A DNA stretch of 11,739 nucleotides from an uncultured Acidimicrobiaceae bacterium (lineage in GTDB: Bacteria; Actinomycetota; Acidimicrobiia; Acidimicrobiales; Microtrichaceae): NCBI GenBank assembly GCA_937868025.1, contig CALMLJ010000055.1:1-11739 (forward strand), written 5' to 3'. The position numbers and the translations under genes were made by a program. Numbering within the stretch: position 1 is the stretch's first letter; the number at the start of each line of letters is the position of its first letter. The notes under the pieces are model-generated. The model did not search any database and was not told where the DNA came from. It saw only the letters and a list, made by a program, of their open reading frames with translations. Shown here one piece after another: positions 1 to 6,311 of the stretch.

Positions 1-427
1 CGACCGCGTCGGCGACGGTGGCGAGGTACTCCTCGTCGAAGGTGCCGCGTTCCGGTTCGAGCTTCGACCAACTGACCAGCAGGCGGACGACGTTGAACCC
101 GTGCGCCGCCATCTCCGCCCAGTCGGCATCGGTGACGGGGACGACCGGAACCGCGTCGGGGTCACCCTGGTAGTAGTCGCCGAGCGAGTTCAGGTTGGCG
201 CCGCGCAGGATGACCTGCCGGTCCTGATCGTCGACGATGCGCGGTTGGTCACCGCGGATGGCGCGGAGGACCGGCAACTCCGGCGGCGCCGGCACGGTGG
301 TGGTCGTCGATTCGGCGCGGGTCGAGGTGGGGCCGTCGTCCGCGGCGTCGTCGGTCGAGCTGCAGCCGCCGACGACGAGTGCTCCGACGAGGAGCGTGGC
401 GAGAACCGAGCGGTTCATCCGGTGCAT
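1..427 (-). CDS. GH5-like glycoside hydrolase lipoprotein, N-terminal part (cut by window edge)
   Basis: Only the first 142 residues are visible; the gene runs off the left edge. Residues 1-21 form a lipoprotein signal peptide ending in a VVGGC lipobox, with C22 as the predicted lipidated cysteine. A Ser/Thr/Pro-rich spacer follows (about 23-50). From residue 60 the sequence resembles the start of a GH5-type (beta/alpha)8 barrel: RGANLNSLGDYY at 75-86, then GFNVVRLLVSWSKLEP at 110-125, where R115 is the arginine expected in this superfamily. The pattern is closest to endoglycoceramidase-like GH5 members. The catalytic glutamates lie outside the window, so activity and substrate are unproven. 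The start at 427 overlaps the SDR stop as TGATG and has AGGGA 8 bases upstream; an in-frame ATG at 418 is the alternative. Expected location is the outer face of the membrane. Confidence 0.8.
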   Translation of the reverse strand, partial: MHRMNRSVLATLLVGALVVGGCSSTDDAADDGPTSTRAESTTTTVPAPPELPVLRAIRGDQPRIVDDQDRQVILRGANLNSLGDYYQGDPDAVPVVPVTDADWAEMAAHGFNVVRLLVSWSKLEPERGTFDEEYLATVADAV

Positions 428-1197
428 CACTTCGTTCCCTTCATGCCGGCGGTATCGATGGCTCGTTGGATCCGGGAGCTGAGCGCCGGTGCCACGGTCG
501 CCAGGGTTGCCGACAATCGGAGCTCGAGCGGCGCGACGAAGACCTCGCCCTTGTCGCCCTCGATGGCGCCGATGACGCCGCGGGCGACGTCGGCGGGCGA
601 CTTGGTGCGGACACCCTTGGGAAGGGCGATGCCCGACTCGGCGAACATCCCGGCGTCGCGGATGAACCCCGGCTCGACGATGCTGACGCCGATCGCGGTG
701 CCGTGGAGGTCTTCGCGCAGCGACAACGCGAACCCGCGCAGACCGAACTTGGTCGCGTTGTACAGCCGGGTGGTCGGGGTCGCCGCGAGCCCCGACAGCG
801 AACCGACGAACACGATGTGCGCCGGCGCGCCGCTCTGCAGCTTCCGTTGCGCGAAGGCCGTGGCGAGGTGCATCGGCGATCGGAGATTGACGTCGATCAC
901 GCGGTCGATGTTGTCGGGCGTCTCGTCGGGGAGGAGGACGTCGGCGCCCGTTCCGGCGTTCGCGACGAGGATGTCGATGTCGCCCGCTCGCGCTGCGAGC
1001 GACTCGACGTCGGCGCGGTTGCAGAGGTCGGCGACGATGACCTCTGCTCCGGTCGCGAGGGCCAAGTCGTCGAGCTGAGCGACGTTGCGTGCGGTGATGA
1101 CGAGGTTGGCGCCCGCCGCGGCCATCGAACGGCCGATCGCCTGTCCGAGCCCGCCGCTTGCCCCCGTCAACAGGACCGTCTTCCCTGAGATCTGCAT
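427..1197 (-). CDS. Short-chain dehydrogenase/reductase (SDR)
   Basis: A 256-residue classical SDR, probably a cytoplasmic NAD(P)-dependent oxidoreductase. The N-terminal Rossmann motif is TGASGGLG at residues 11-18, the NAG motif is at 80-82, and the catalytic tetrad is visible as N104, S133, Y146 and K150 (YNATK). The PG of VEPGFI (175-180) is the usual post-catalytic motif. The frame is open upstream to 1317, but that extension overlaps the divergent hydrolase and has no SDR similarity; the fold starts at MQISGKTVLLTG, so I place the start at 1197. There is no Shine-Dalgarno sequence; TACCGT lies 6 bases before the ATG, suggesting a leaderless mRNA. The stop overlaps the start of the GH5-like lipoprotein gene (TGATG), so the two are probably translationally coupled. 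The substrate cannot be read from the sequence. Confidence 0.93.
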   Translation of the reverse strand: MQISGKTVLLTGASGGLGQAIGRSMAAAGANLVITARNVAQLDDLALATGAEVIVADLCNRADVESLAARAGDIDILVANAGTGADVLLPDETPDNIDRVIDVNLRSPMHLATAFAQRKLQSGAPAHIVFVGSLSGLAATPTTRLYNATKFGLRGFALSLREDLHGTAIGVSIVEPGFIRDAGMFAESGIALPKGVRTKSPADVARGVIGAIEGDKGEVFVAPLELRLSATLATVAPALSSRIQRAIDTAGMKGTK

Positions 1198-1219
1198 CGC
1201 GGCACGGTAGCGTCCGATC
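1185..1219. promoter_or_regulatory. Bidirectional promoter with overlapping -10 hexamers
   Basis: The ten bases ACGGTAGCGT at 1204-1213 contain TAGCGT (1208-1213) reading right and TACCGT (1204-1209) reading left, sharing the central TA. Each is a TAnnnT -10 element, lying 6 bases before the GTG at 1220 and the ATG at 1197 respectively. Neither gene has a Shine-Dalgarno sequence, so both transcripts are predicted to be leaderless. On the plus side, CTGAGA at 1185-1190 with a 17-base spacer is a weak -35 candidate; I see no convincing -35 for the minus side. This is a sequence-based prediction only. Confidence 0.5.
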
Positions 1220-2050
1220 GTGCCCGAGACCCGTTTCGTCGTGGTGTCGTCGATGCGACTCCGGATCCTCGACACGGGCGCGCCCGCCGATCCCACCGGC
1301 CTGCCGCTCCTGGTCATCCCGGGTCACACGGCGCGCATCGACGGGTTCGCCGACCTGTTGGCGGCGCTGGATGGAGGCCGTCGTGTGGTGGTCGTGGACC
1401 TGCCGGGCTGCGGCGAGTCCGACCGGCCTGTTCGCCGGTACGACCTCACGTTCTACGAGGACACGCTGATCGGTGTGCTCGACGAGTTGGGCATCGACCG
1501 GGCCATACCCGTGGGTGGCAGCCTCGGGGGCAACCTGGTGCTGCGGCTGGGTCACCGCTTCCCCCGGCGGTTCCCCGAGCTGGTGCTCTGGGCTCCCGGC
1601 GGCGCGTGGCGAGCACGGCCGCGGTTCGGGCGGTTCGTGTCGCGTCTCGGACGCTGGGCTTTCTGGCCGAGTGTCAGGGTGCAGTCGCGCTTCTGGTACG
1701 ACCGTTCGTTCCCCGGGCGCGAGCAGGCCCTGGCGGAGACGTTCGCCTACTACCGCGACGTGATGGGGCCGGGGTTCGTGCGGATGTACTGGGGCATCGC
1801 CGGGGACCAGCTCGCCCACAGCCTGTTCGACATCGCTCCGGCGATCACGCAGCGGACCTTGTTGATGTGGGGTGACCACGACAACGGTGCCGGCATGGGT
1901 GCGGGCGTGGCTCGATTGCACGAGCTGTTGCCGAACAACGAGTTCGTGGTCTTCCCCGGCGCTCGGCATTCGATCGAGACGGAGATCCCGGGCCAGGTCG
2001 CGTCGACGATCGATCGCTTCCTCGCCGAATCTCCCTCGTCCTCGAGGTGA
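1220..2050 (+). CDS. Alpha/beta-fold hydrolase
   Basis: A 276-residue single-domain alpha/beta hydrolase, likely a cytoplasmic esterase, lipase or related hydrolase. The nucleophile elbow is GGSLGG at 99-104 with S101. The acid is probably D219 (in MWGDHDNG) and the base H250 (in GARHS). The strand and turn LPLLVIPGH (28-36) supply the oxyanion region, and VVDLPGCGESDRP (58-70) is the usual strand-4/loop signature. The first residues (TRFVVVSSMRLRILDTG) match the family's normal N-terminal strand pair, which favours the GTG at 1220 over the ATG at 1253. There is no Shine-Dalgarno sequence; TAGCGT sits 6 bases upstream. It diverges from the SDR across 22 bp and may be co-regulated with it. The substrate is unknown. 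Confidence 0.92.
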   Translation: MPETRFVVVSSMRLRILDTGAPADPTGLPLLVIPGHTARIDGFADLLAALDGGRRVVVVDLPGCGESDRPVRRYDLTFYEDTLIGVLDELGIDRAIPVGGSLGGNLVLRLGHRFPRRFPELVLWAPGGAWRARPRFGRFVSRLGRWAFWPSVRVQSRFWYDRSFPGREQALAETFAYYRDVMGPGFVRMYWGIAGDQLAHSLFDIAPAITQRTLLMWGDHDNGAGMGAGVARLHELLPNNEFVVFPGARHSIETEIPGQVASTIDRFLAESPSSSR

Positions 2051-2057
2051 CTCGAGG
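2040..2057 (+). terminator. Hairpin with GTGA tetraloop across the hydrolase stop codon
   Basis: CCTCGAG (2040-2046) and CTCGAGG (2051-2057) form a perfect 7-bp stem around the tetraloop GTGA, a GNRA-type loop, followed by TTCTC. The TGA stop of the hydrolase (2048-2050) lies in the loop. The U-tract is too short for a classical intrinsic terminator, but GC-rich actinobacteria often have such forms. It could separate the hydrolase from recQ, whose start is 65 bp beyond the hairpin. Confidence 0.45.
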
Positions 2058-2122
2058 TTCTCCCGGCCGACTCGTCTGCCTCGGATGACCGGCTGTCAGG
2101 GGCATCGGTCAGGATGGTCGGT

Positions 2123-4171
2123 ATGGACCCCATCGCCGAACGTGCCAGCGAACTGCTCCGAGAGCTGGCCGGGCCACAGGCCGAGCTGCGGCCGGCCCAG
2201 CTCGAGGCGATCGAGGCCGTTGTCCGCGACCGTCGTCGAGCCCTGGTGGTGCAGCGCACCGGCTTCGGGAAGTCGGCGGTGTACTTCATCGCCACGCGGC
2301 TGCTCCGCGACGCCGGCGCCGGTCCGACGTTGGTGGTCTCACCGCTGCTCGCGTTGATGCGCGACCAGGTGGCTGCGGCCGAACGAATGGGAGTCCGTTC
2401 GGCCACCATCAACTCCACCAACCCCGACGACTGGTTCGACATCGAGCAGCGTCTGGCGGCGGGTGAGCTCGACCTCTTGTGCATCAGCCCCGAGCGCCTC
2501 AACCACTTCCGGTTCGCCCGCGAGGTCCTGCCGCGTCTTGCGGCCGGGCTCGGATTGCTCGTCGTCGACGAGGCCCACTGCATCTCGGACTGGGGTCACG
2601 ACTTCCGGCCCGACTATCGGCGCATCCGTGACGCTATCGCCAACCTCGAGCCGACCACCCCGGTCATCGCCACGACCGCCACGGCCAACCGCCGTGTGTC
2701 GCTCGACGTGGCCGAGCAGCTGGGCGAGGACGTGCTGGTGCTTCGGGGCACCCTCGATCGGGAGTCGCTGTCGCTCGGTGTCGCCGTGCTCCCGTCACCG
2801 GCCGAACGCCTGGCGTGGCTGGCGCAACGTGTCGCCGAGGTCGAGGGCACGGGCATCGTGTACTGCCTCACCGTCGAGCAGACCGAGCAGGTCGCGGCGT
2901 TCCTCCGGTCACAGGGCATCGACGCTGCCTCCTATTCGGGGCAGACCCCGGCCGATCAGCGGATCCCGCTCGAGCAGGCCTTCAAGGCCAACGAGATCAA
3001 GGTGCTGGTCGCGACCAGCGCGCTGGGCATGGGCGTCGACAAGGCCGACGTGACCTTCGTGTATCACCTCGGCGCGCCGCCGTCGCCGATTGCCTACTAC
3101 CAGCAGGTGGGCCGGGCCGGCCGATCGGTTTCCCGCGCCGAGGCCTGGTTGCTCCCGGGCCCGGAGGATCGGGCGATCTGGGACTACTTCACGTCGGTCG
3201 GCCTGCCTCCCGAGCACCTGGTGACTCGTGTGCTCGGCGAGCTGAGCGAGGTGCCGATCAGCGTGCCGACGCTCGAGCGTCTGGTCGACCTGCGACGTAC
3301 CCGGCTGGAGGCCCTGCTGAAGATCCTCGACGTCGACGGGGCGGTGCAACGTGTGGCCGAGGGGTGGATCCGAACCGCGGTTCCGTGGTCGTACGACCGT
3401 GAGCGGGTCGAGCGGGTCCAGGAGGCCCGTCGTCACGAGGCCGAGGAGATGCTGCGGTACGGCCAGTCACCGTCGTGTCTGATGCGGTTGTTGCGTTCTT
3501 CGCTCGACGACGACGGCGCCGTCGAGTGCGGCCGGTGCGCCGTGTGCACGGGCCTCGGGGATCCGGTCACCCTCGACCCGGCCGTGGTGCGCGCCGCCGT
3601 CGAGTTCCTGCGCGGCGTCGACGTGGTCATCGAACCTCGTCGGCAATGGGCCCGCGGCGGGACCGGCGATCTCCCGAAGGGCAACATCGCCGCCGATGGT
3701 CGCGCCGAGGAAGGGCGTGCGCTGTGTCGGGTGGGCGACGCGGGCTGGTGGCCGGTCGTTCAGCGCTGTGAACAGGCAGGCCTCGCCGACGACGAACTGA
3801 TCGCGGGGGTGTTCGCCGCGCTCAAGCGATGGCCGTGGGCCCAGCGTCCCACGTGGGTGACGTGGATGCCGGGCGACGGCGCGGGCATCGCCGCCGACGT
3901 GGCCGCCAGGGTCGGCGCGGCCGGCAAACTTCCGGTGCACGCAACGCTTGCGCTCGCCCCCGGCGACGGTGCGGGCGGCGCCAACTCGTCGTTCCGGCTG
4001 GCCGAGGTCTGGCGTCGGGTCGGCCTGGCCGGCCCGGTCCCATCCGTTGCCGGCCCGGTGCTGCTGGTTCTCGACCGGTGCGACAGCCGATGGACGTCCA
4101 CCGTGGCGGCCCACCGCTTGCTCGGCGCTGGTGCCGGCCCGGTGCTGCCGTTCGCGCTCGCCCGGGTGTGA
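2123..4171 (+). CDS. recQ: RecQ-family ATP-dependent DNA helicase with ComF-like C-terminal region
   Basis: A 682-residue superfamily 2 helicase. Walker A is RTGFGKS (45-51), Walker B is VVDEAHC (147-153) followed by the RecQ signature ISDWGHDFRPDY, motif III-like TTAT is at 184-187, and motif VI is QQVGRAGRS (327-335). A RecQ-type zinc site follows: C452, then C469, C472 and C475. After it there is no recognisable HRDC domain. Instead residues about 500-682 resemble the extension seen in some actinobacterial RecQ proteins, ending in a strand-loop-helix like a ComF/phosphoribosyltransferase PRPP loop (LLVLDRCDSRWTSTVAA, about 647-663), with R where the usual glycine would be. It should unwind DNA 3' to 5' during repair or recombination. 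ATG 2123 is preferred over ATG 2114 because AGGA at 2111-2114 is 8 bases upstream; CAGGAT could also serve as a -10. It converges with the anti-sigma gene. Confidence 0.93.
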   Translation: MDPIAERASELLRELAGPQAELRPAQLEAIEAVVRDRRRALVVQRTGFGKSAVYFIATRLLRDAGAGPTLVVSPLLALMRDQVAAAERMGVRSATINSTNPDDWFDIEQRLAAGELDLLCISPERLNHFRFAREVLPRLAAGLGLLVVDEAHCISDWGHDFRPDYRRIRDAIANLEPTTPVIATTATANRRVSLDVAEQLGEDVLVLRGTLDRESLSLGVAVLPSPAERLAWLAQRVAEVEGTGIVYCLTVEQTEQVAAFLRSQGIDAASYSGQTPADQRIPLEQAFKANEIKVLVATSALGMGVDKADVTFVYHLGAPPSPIAYYQQVGRAGRSVSRAEAWLLPGPEDRAIWDYFTSVGLPPEHLVTRVLGELSEVPISVPTLERLVDLRRTRLEALLKILDVDGAVQRVAEGWIRTAVPWSYDRERVERVQEARRHEAEEMLRYGQSPSCLMRLLRSSLDDDGAVECGRCAVCTGLGDPVTLDPAVVRAAVEFLRGVDVVIEPRRQWARGGTGDLPKGNIAADGRAEEGRALCRVGDAGWWPVVQRCEQAGLADDELIAGVFAALKRWPWAQRPTWVTWMPGDGAGIAADVAARVGAAGKLPVHATLALAPGDGAGGANSSFRLAEVWRRVGLAGPVPSVAGPVLLVLDRCDSRWTSTVAAHRLLGAGAGPVLPFALARV

Positions 4172-4180
4172 GGCCCGGGC
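4160..4180. terminator. GC-rich hairpin between recQ and the convergent anti-sigma gene
   Basis: GCCCGGG (4160-4166) pairs with CCCGGGC (4174-4180) around the loop TGTGAGG, which contains the recQ stop codon. The convergent stop codons are only 18 bp apart. The symmetric stem could act on transcripts from both sides. There is no U-tract, so terminator function is a guess. Confidence 0.35.
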
Positions 4181-4189
4181 CAGCGATCC

Positions 4190-4951
4190 TTACCGATCGA
4201 GCATGATGACCGCGGAGTGGGCGGACAGCCCCGTCGCATCCGCGATGACGTCCCCTGACTGCGGAGTCGTCTCCTGGCCGTCGGCCAGGAGACGGTAGGA
4301 CACCGACGTTTCGGATGCAGCTGCCCGTCGATCGATCTCGTCGCGGCTCTCGGCCAGCGTGGTGCCGTCGAGGTTCGATCCGGCGAGCGACTCACCGCGG
4401 GCCCAAGCGTCGGTCATGGCGTCGTAGGGACGCTGACCCGCGGCGACGCCGAGGTACAGCACGACCTCGTCACCCTTGGTGAACTGGGCCTTGTTCGTCG
4501 TCTTGCCGTCGCCGCCGATCAACTTGCCGGAGTTGCCCGAGATGGAGACGAAGTGGTTGACGCGCGACGGGCCGGTGGCCATGGGCCGAACGCCGACGTC
4601 GACGCCGGCGGCGGTGAGCTCTCGTTCGAGCTCCTCCACGGACACGCTGCTCTCGATCGAGACCCTCACGCCGTTGGCGTTCTGCTCCACGGTGACGTCT
4701 GCGGCGACCCGGGCGTCGTCGCCGGTGCTCGTGACGAACAGTGCCGCGCCGACCATCACCACGACCGCGGCAGCAGCGGCGACGAGCTGTCGACGCACGT
4801 GGGCACCGGTTCGGCGACGCGTCGAGGGAAGCGGCGTCACGGTCGACTGTTGGCGGGCGATCGCCTCGACGAGTTGGTCGTGGAGGTCCATCAACGGCCC
4901 GTCGGTCACCCGGTCGTAGGTTCGTTCGCTCAGTCGCTGGTCGTCAGTCAT
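4190..4951 (-). CDS. Putative membrane-anchored anti-sigma factor (no zinc motif)
   Basis: A 253-residue protein with a short charged N-terminal segment (1-54), one hydrophobic helix (about 55-75, LVAAAAAVVVMVGAALFV), and an extracytoplasmic part of about 178 residues. The role is inferred mainly from position: the ATG lies inside the end of the ECF sigma gene (8-bp overlap) with no good Shine-Dalgarno sequence, implying translational coupling, the usual arrangement for a sigma/anti-sigma pair. The cytoplasmic segment has no HxxxCxxC zinc anti-sigma motif and is too short for a full ASD domain. The outer region has a regular strand/helix pattern (VTVEQNANGVRVSIE, then SVEELERELTAAGVDVGVRP), and I do not recognise its family. 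It could sense an envelope signal, or be a membrane protein merely co-expressed with the sigma factor. Confidence 0.7.
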   Translation of the reverse strand: MTDDQRLSERTYDRVTDGPLMDLHDQLVEAIARQQSTVTPLPSTRRRTGAHVRRQLVAAAAAVVVMVGAALFVTSTGDDARVAADVTVEQNANGVRVSIESSVSVEELERELTAAGVDVGVRPMATGPSRVNHFVSISGNSGKLIGGDGKTTNKAQFTKGDEVVLYLGVAAGQRPYDAMTDAWARGESLAGSNLDGTTLAESRDEIDRRAAASETSVSYRLLADGQETTPQSGDVIADATGLSAHSAVIMLDR

Positions 4952-5591
4952 GGTGTTCAAAGGGATTGTCGCCGAGGAGTTCCTCGAGCTGGCGGAGGCC
5001 ACGGGAGACGCGCTTGCGCGCCGTCGCCGGGAGGACGCCGAGGTGCGTCGCGATCTCGTCGTAGTCGCGGCCGTCGATGCAGCGCAATCGCACCGCGTCG
5101 CGGAGGGTCGGAGGCAGTTCGAGGATGGCCGGGTCGACGCGCCGGCGCACGGCCGAGAGATCGAGCGAGTCTTCGAGGGCGTCCAGTTCGTCTGGTGAGA
5201 GGGGCGCAATCGTCAACTCCATCCGTTGTCGGCCGCGCGTCTCGACGGCGCCGCGGCGGGCATAGTGCCGGTACTTGTTCTTCGCGATGCCGAAGAGCCA
5301 CGCGCCGGGCTCGCCCCGTTCGGGCTCGAAGTCGGCGATGGATTGGAATGCCGATGCGAAGGTCTCCGACACGAGGTCGTAGGCGTCCTGGGTATTAGCG
5401 CATCGTGCGCGGAAGTACGCGAAGAGCCGCGTGCCGTGTCGGATGTAGAACTCACCGAACGCCGCCGCATCGCCGGCGATCGTCGCGGCCAACAGAGTGT
5501 GGTCGGGACGCGCGTCGACGGGAGAACGTCCTCGGGCCGGGGCGCGAGGGGGCTCCGTTGTGGAGCGGGTGGTCGGTTCGACGTCGGTCAT
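4944..5591 (-). CDS. ECF-type RNA polymerase sigma factor
   Basis: A 215-residue sigma-70 family protein with only regions 2 and 4, as in ECF sigma factors. Region 2 spans about 33-112, with the core-binding and promoter-melting segment DAYDLVSETFASAFQSI (69-85) and the helix WLFGIAKNKYRHYAR (98-112). Region 4 spans about 150-205, with the helix-turn-helix YDEIATHLGVLPATARKRVSRG (177-198). A Pro/Arg-rich N-terminal tail of about 30 residues is not conserved-looking. The frame is open to 5642, but MTDVEP at 5591 gives a normal ECF length. The 3' end overlaps the putative anti-sigma gene. A candidate ECF-like promoter lies just upstream, so autoregulation is plausible. The start is 111 bp beyond the crystallin-like gene's stop on the same strand, so read-through is also possible. 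Confidence 0.93.
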   Translation of the reverse strand: MTDVEPTTRSTTEPPRAPARGRSPVDARPDHTLLAATIAGDAAAFGEFYIRHGTRLFAYFRARCANTQDAYDLVSETFASAFQSIADFEPERGEPGAWLFGIAKNKYRHYARRGAVETRGRQRMELTIAPLSPDELDALEDSLDLSAVRRRVDPAILELPPTLRDAVRLRCIDGRDYDEIATHLGVLPATARKRVSRGLRQLEELLGDNPFEHHD

Positions 5592-5612
5592 GTCCGCAAC
5601 TACTGCCTGTCG

Positions 5613-5640
5613 CGCACGGTACCAGCACCGAACCGGGTTC
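5613..5640 (-). promoter_or_regulatory. Candidate ECF-type promoter for the sigma gene
   Basis: On the minus strand, GAACCC (5635-5640) is followed by 16 bases and CGTGCG (5613-5618), resembling the GAAC / CGT core of many ECF-recognised promoters. It would give a start about 15 bases before the ATG at 5591. The -35 side is part of an exact 11-base inverted repeat, GAACCGGGTTC on the plus strand (5630-5640). An alternative housekeeping -10, TACCGT (5616-5621), overlaps it. Prediction only. Confidence 0.35.
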
Positions 5641-5702
5641 ACCCAGGGGCGAATGCGGCGGCGTCATTTGGTGTCAGTCCATTCTGGGGTCGGTCACCTC
5701 GA

Positions 5703-6239
5703 TCACGTCAGGTACTGAATCGACGAGACGGTGTTGTTGACGGGCGATGAGAGGTTCCCGCTCGGCAGCGTGTCCTGGTATTGACCGCTCAGGTTCACAC
5801 CGGTCCAGTGCCGAACCCGCGGGCAGAACGAGCTGTACGTCGACGAGACCCGGTTGTCCCAGGAGGCACTCATGTTGACGTATCCGCCGAGGCAGTTGAT
5901 GCCGAGCACCGAGAAGCTCGAACCGGTGTAGCTGGCACCGTCGTAGTGGGTGGCCAACGTCGACTGGATCGAGAGGGCGGCAGCTTCGGCCTTCCCCGGC
6001 GTGTCTGCCGACTCGCCGAGACCGAGGGATTCCATCGCGGAACTGAATTCGGAGTAGCACTCCTCGTCGCTGAGGACGTACTCGCCGCTCTCGAGTTGGT
6101 CGATGACGCTGACCACACAATGGGTGATTTCGGTGTTCGAATCGGACGACGTTGCACCGGCGGTGGGACCCATGGAGGTAAGGACGGCGACCACTGCGAT
6201 GCAGGGGGCGAGCCGTCGGATCAAGGAGGAAATATGCAT
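5703..6239 (-). CDS. Secreted beta/gamma-crystallin-like protein (possible peptidase inhibitor I36 type)
   Basis: A 178-residue exported protein. Residues 1-29 are a Sec signal peptide (hydrophobic core about 11-23, likely cleavage after AGA29). The C-terminal 85 residues form two Greek-key-like repeats: LATHYDGASYTGSSFSVLG, then CPRVRHWTGVNLSGQYQ. Each ends in a consensus Ca2+ clamp of the form (N/D)(N/D)xx(S/T)S: DNRVSS at 128-133 and NNTVSS at 168-173. Four cysteines remain in the mature protein (41, 61, 116, 139), enough for two disulfides. The segment CVVSVIDQLESGEYVLSDEECYSEF resembles the region before the crystallin domain in actinobacterial I36-like secreted proteins. The start is firm: AGGAG lies 7 bases before the ATG. 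Calcium binding follows from the motif; inhibition of a peptidase is only a possibility. It lies upstream of the sigma/anti-sigma pair on the same strand. Confidence 0.82.
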   Translation of the reverse strand: MHISSLIRRLAPCIAVVAVLTSMGPTAGATSSDSNTEITHCVVSVIDQLESGEYVLSDEECYSEFSSAMESLGLGESADTPGKAEAAALSIQSTLATHYDGASYTGSSFSVLGINCLGGYVNMSASWDNRVSSTYSSFCPRVRHWTGVNLSGQYQDTLPSGNLSSPVNNTVSSIQYLT

Positions 6240-6246
6240 GTGAGGG

Positions 6247-6251
6247 CTCCT
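6247..6251 (-). promoter_or_regulatory. Strong ribosome binding site of the crystallin-like gene
   Basis: AGGAG on the minus strand, 7 bases before the ATG at 6239. It settles the start codon and stands out because several neighbouring genes have no Shine-Dalgarno sequence. Confidence 0.8.
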
Positions 6252-6269
6252 GATTGCTGAACGGATCTC

Positions 6270-6284
6270 GAGAATCCGGTTCTC
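6270..6284. repeat. Inverted repeat upstream of the crystallin-like gene
   Basis: GAGAA and TTCTC flank a 5-base centre (TCCGG). On the minus strand the core reads GAACCGGATTC, matching 9 of 11 bases of GAACCCGGTTC upstream of the sigma gene. It lies 31-45 bp before the ATG at 6239. It could be an operator or carry an ECF -35 element, but the nearest CGT is only about 13 bases downstream, short for an ECF promoter. Confidence 0.4.
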
Positions 6285-6311
6285 AGCTCTTGCCGTGTCC
6301 GCACCGGGTGT

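Noticed and set aside
101..1078. 325-residue plus-strand reading frame
   Set aside because: It is antisense to the SDR and lipoprotein genes, both of which have clear motifs; the translation is low-complexity and Arg/Ala-rich.
1198..1317. Upstream extension of the SDR reading frame
   Set aside because: It overlaps the divergent hydrolase and has no SDR character; the Rossmann strand begins at the ATG at 1197.
2110..2115. CAGGAT as a leaderless -10 for recQ
   Set aside because: The first base is off consensus and the same bases give an AGGA Shine-Dalgarno at good spacing, so a leadered start explains it as well.
3467..4114. 215-residue minus-strand reading frame opposite recQ
   Set aside because: A GC-rich shadow of recQ with no motif or ribosome binding site.
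4172..4181. GGCCCGGGCC palindrome as a separate protein-binding site
   Set aside because: It overlaps the recQ end hairpin and such GC palindromes are frequent in this composition.
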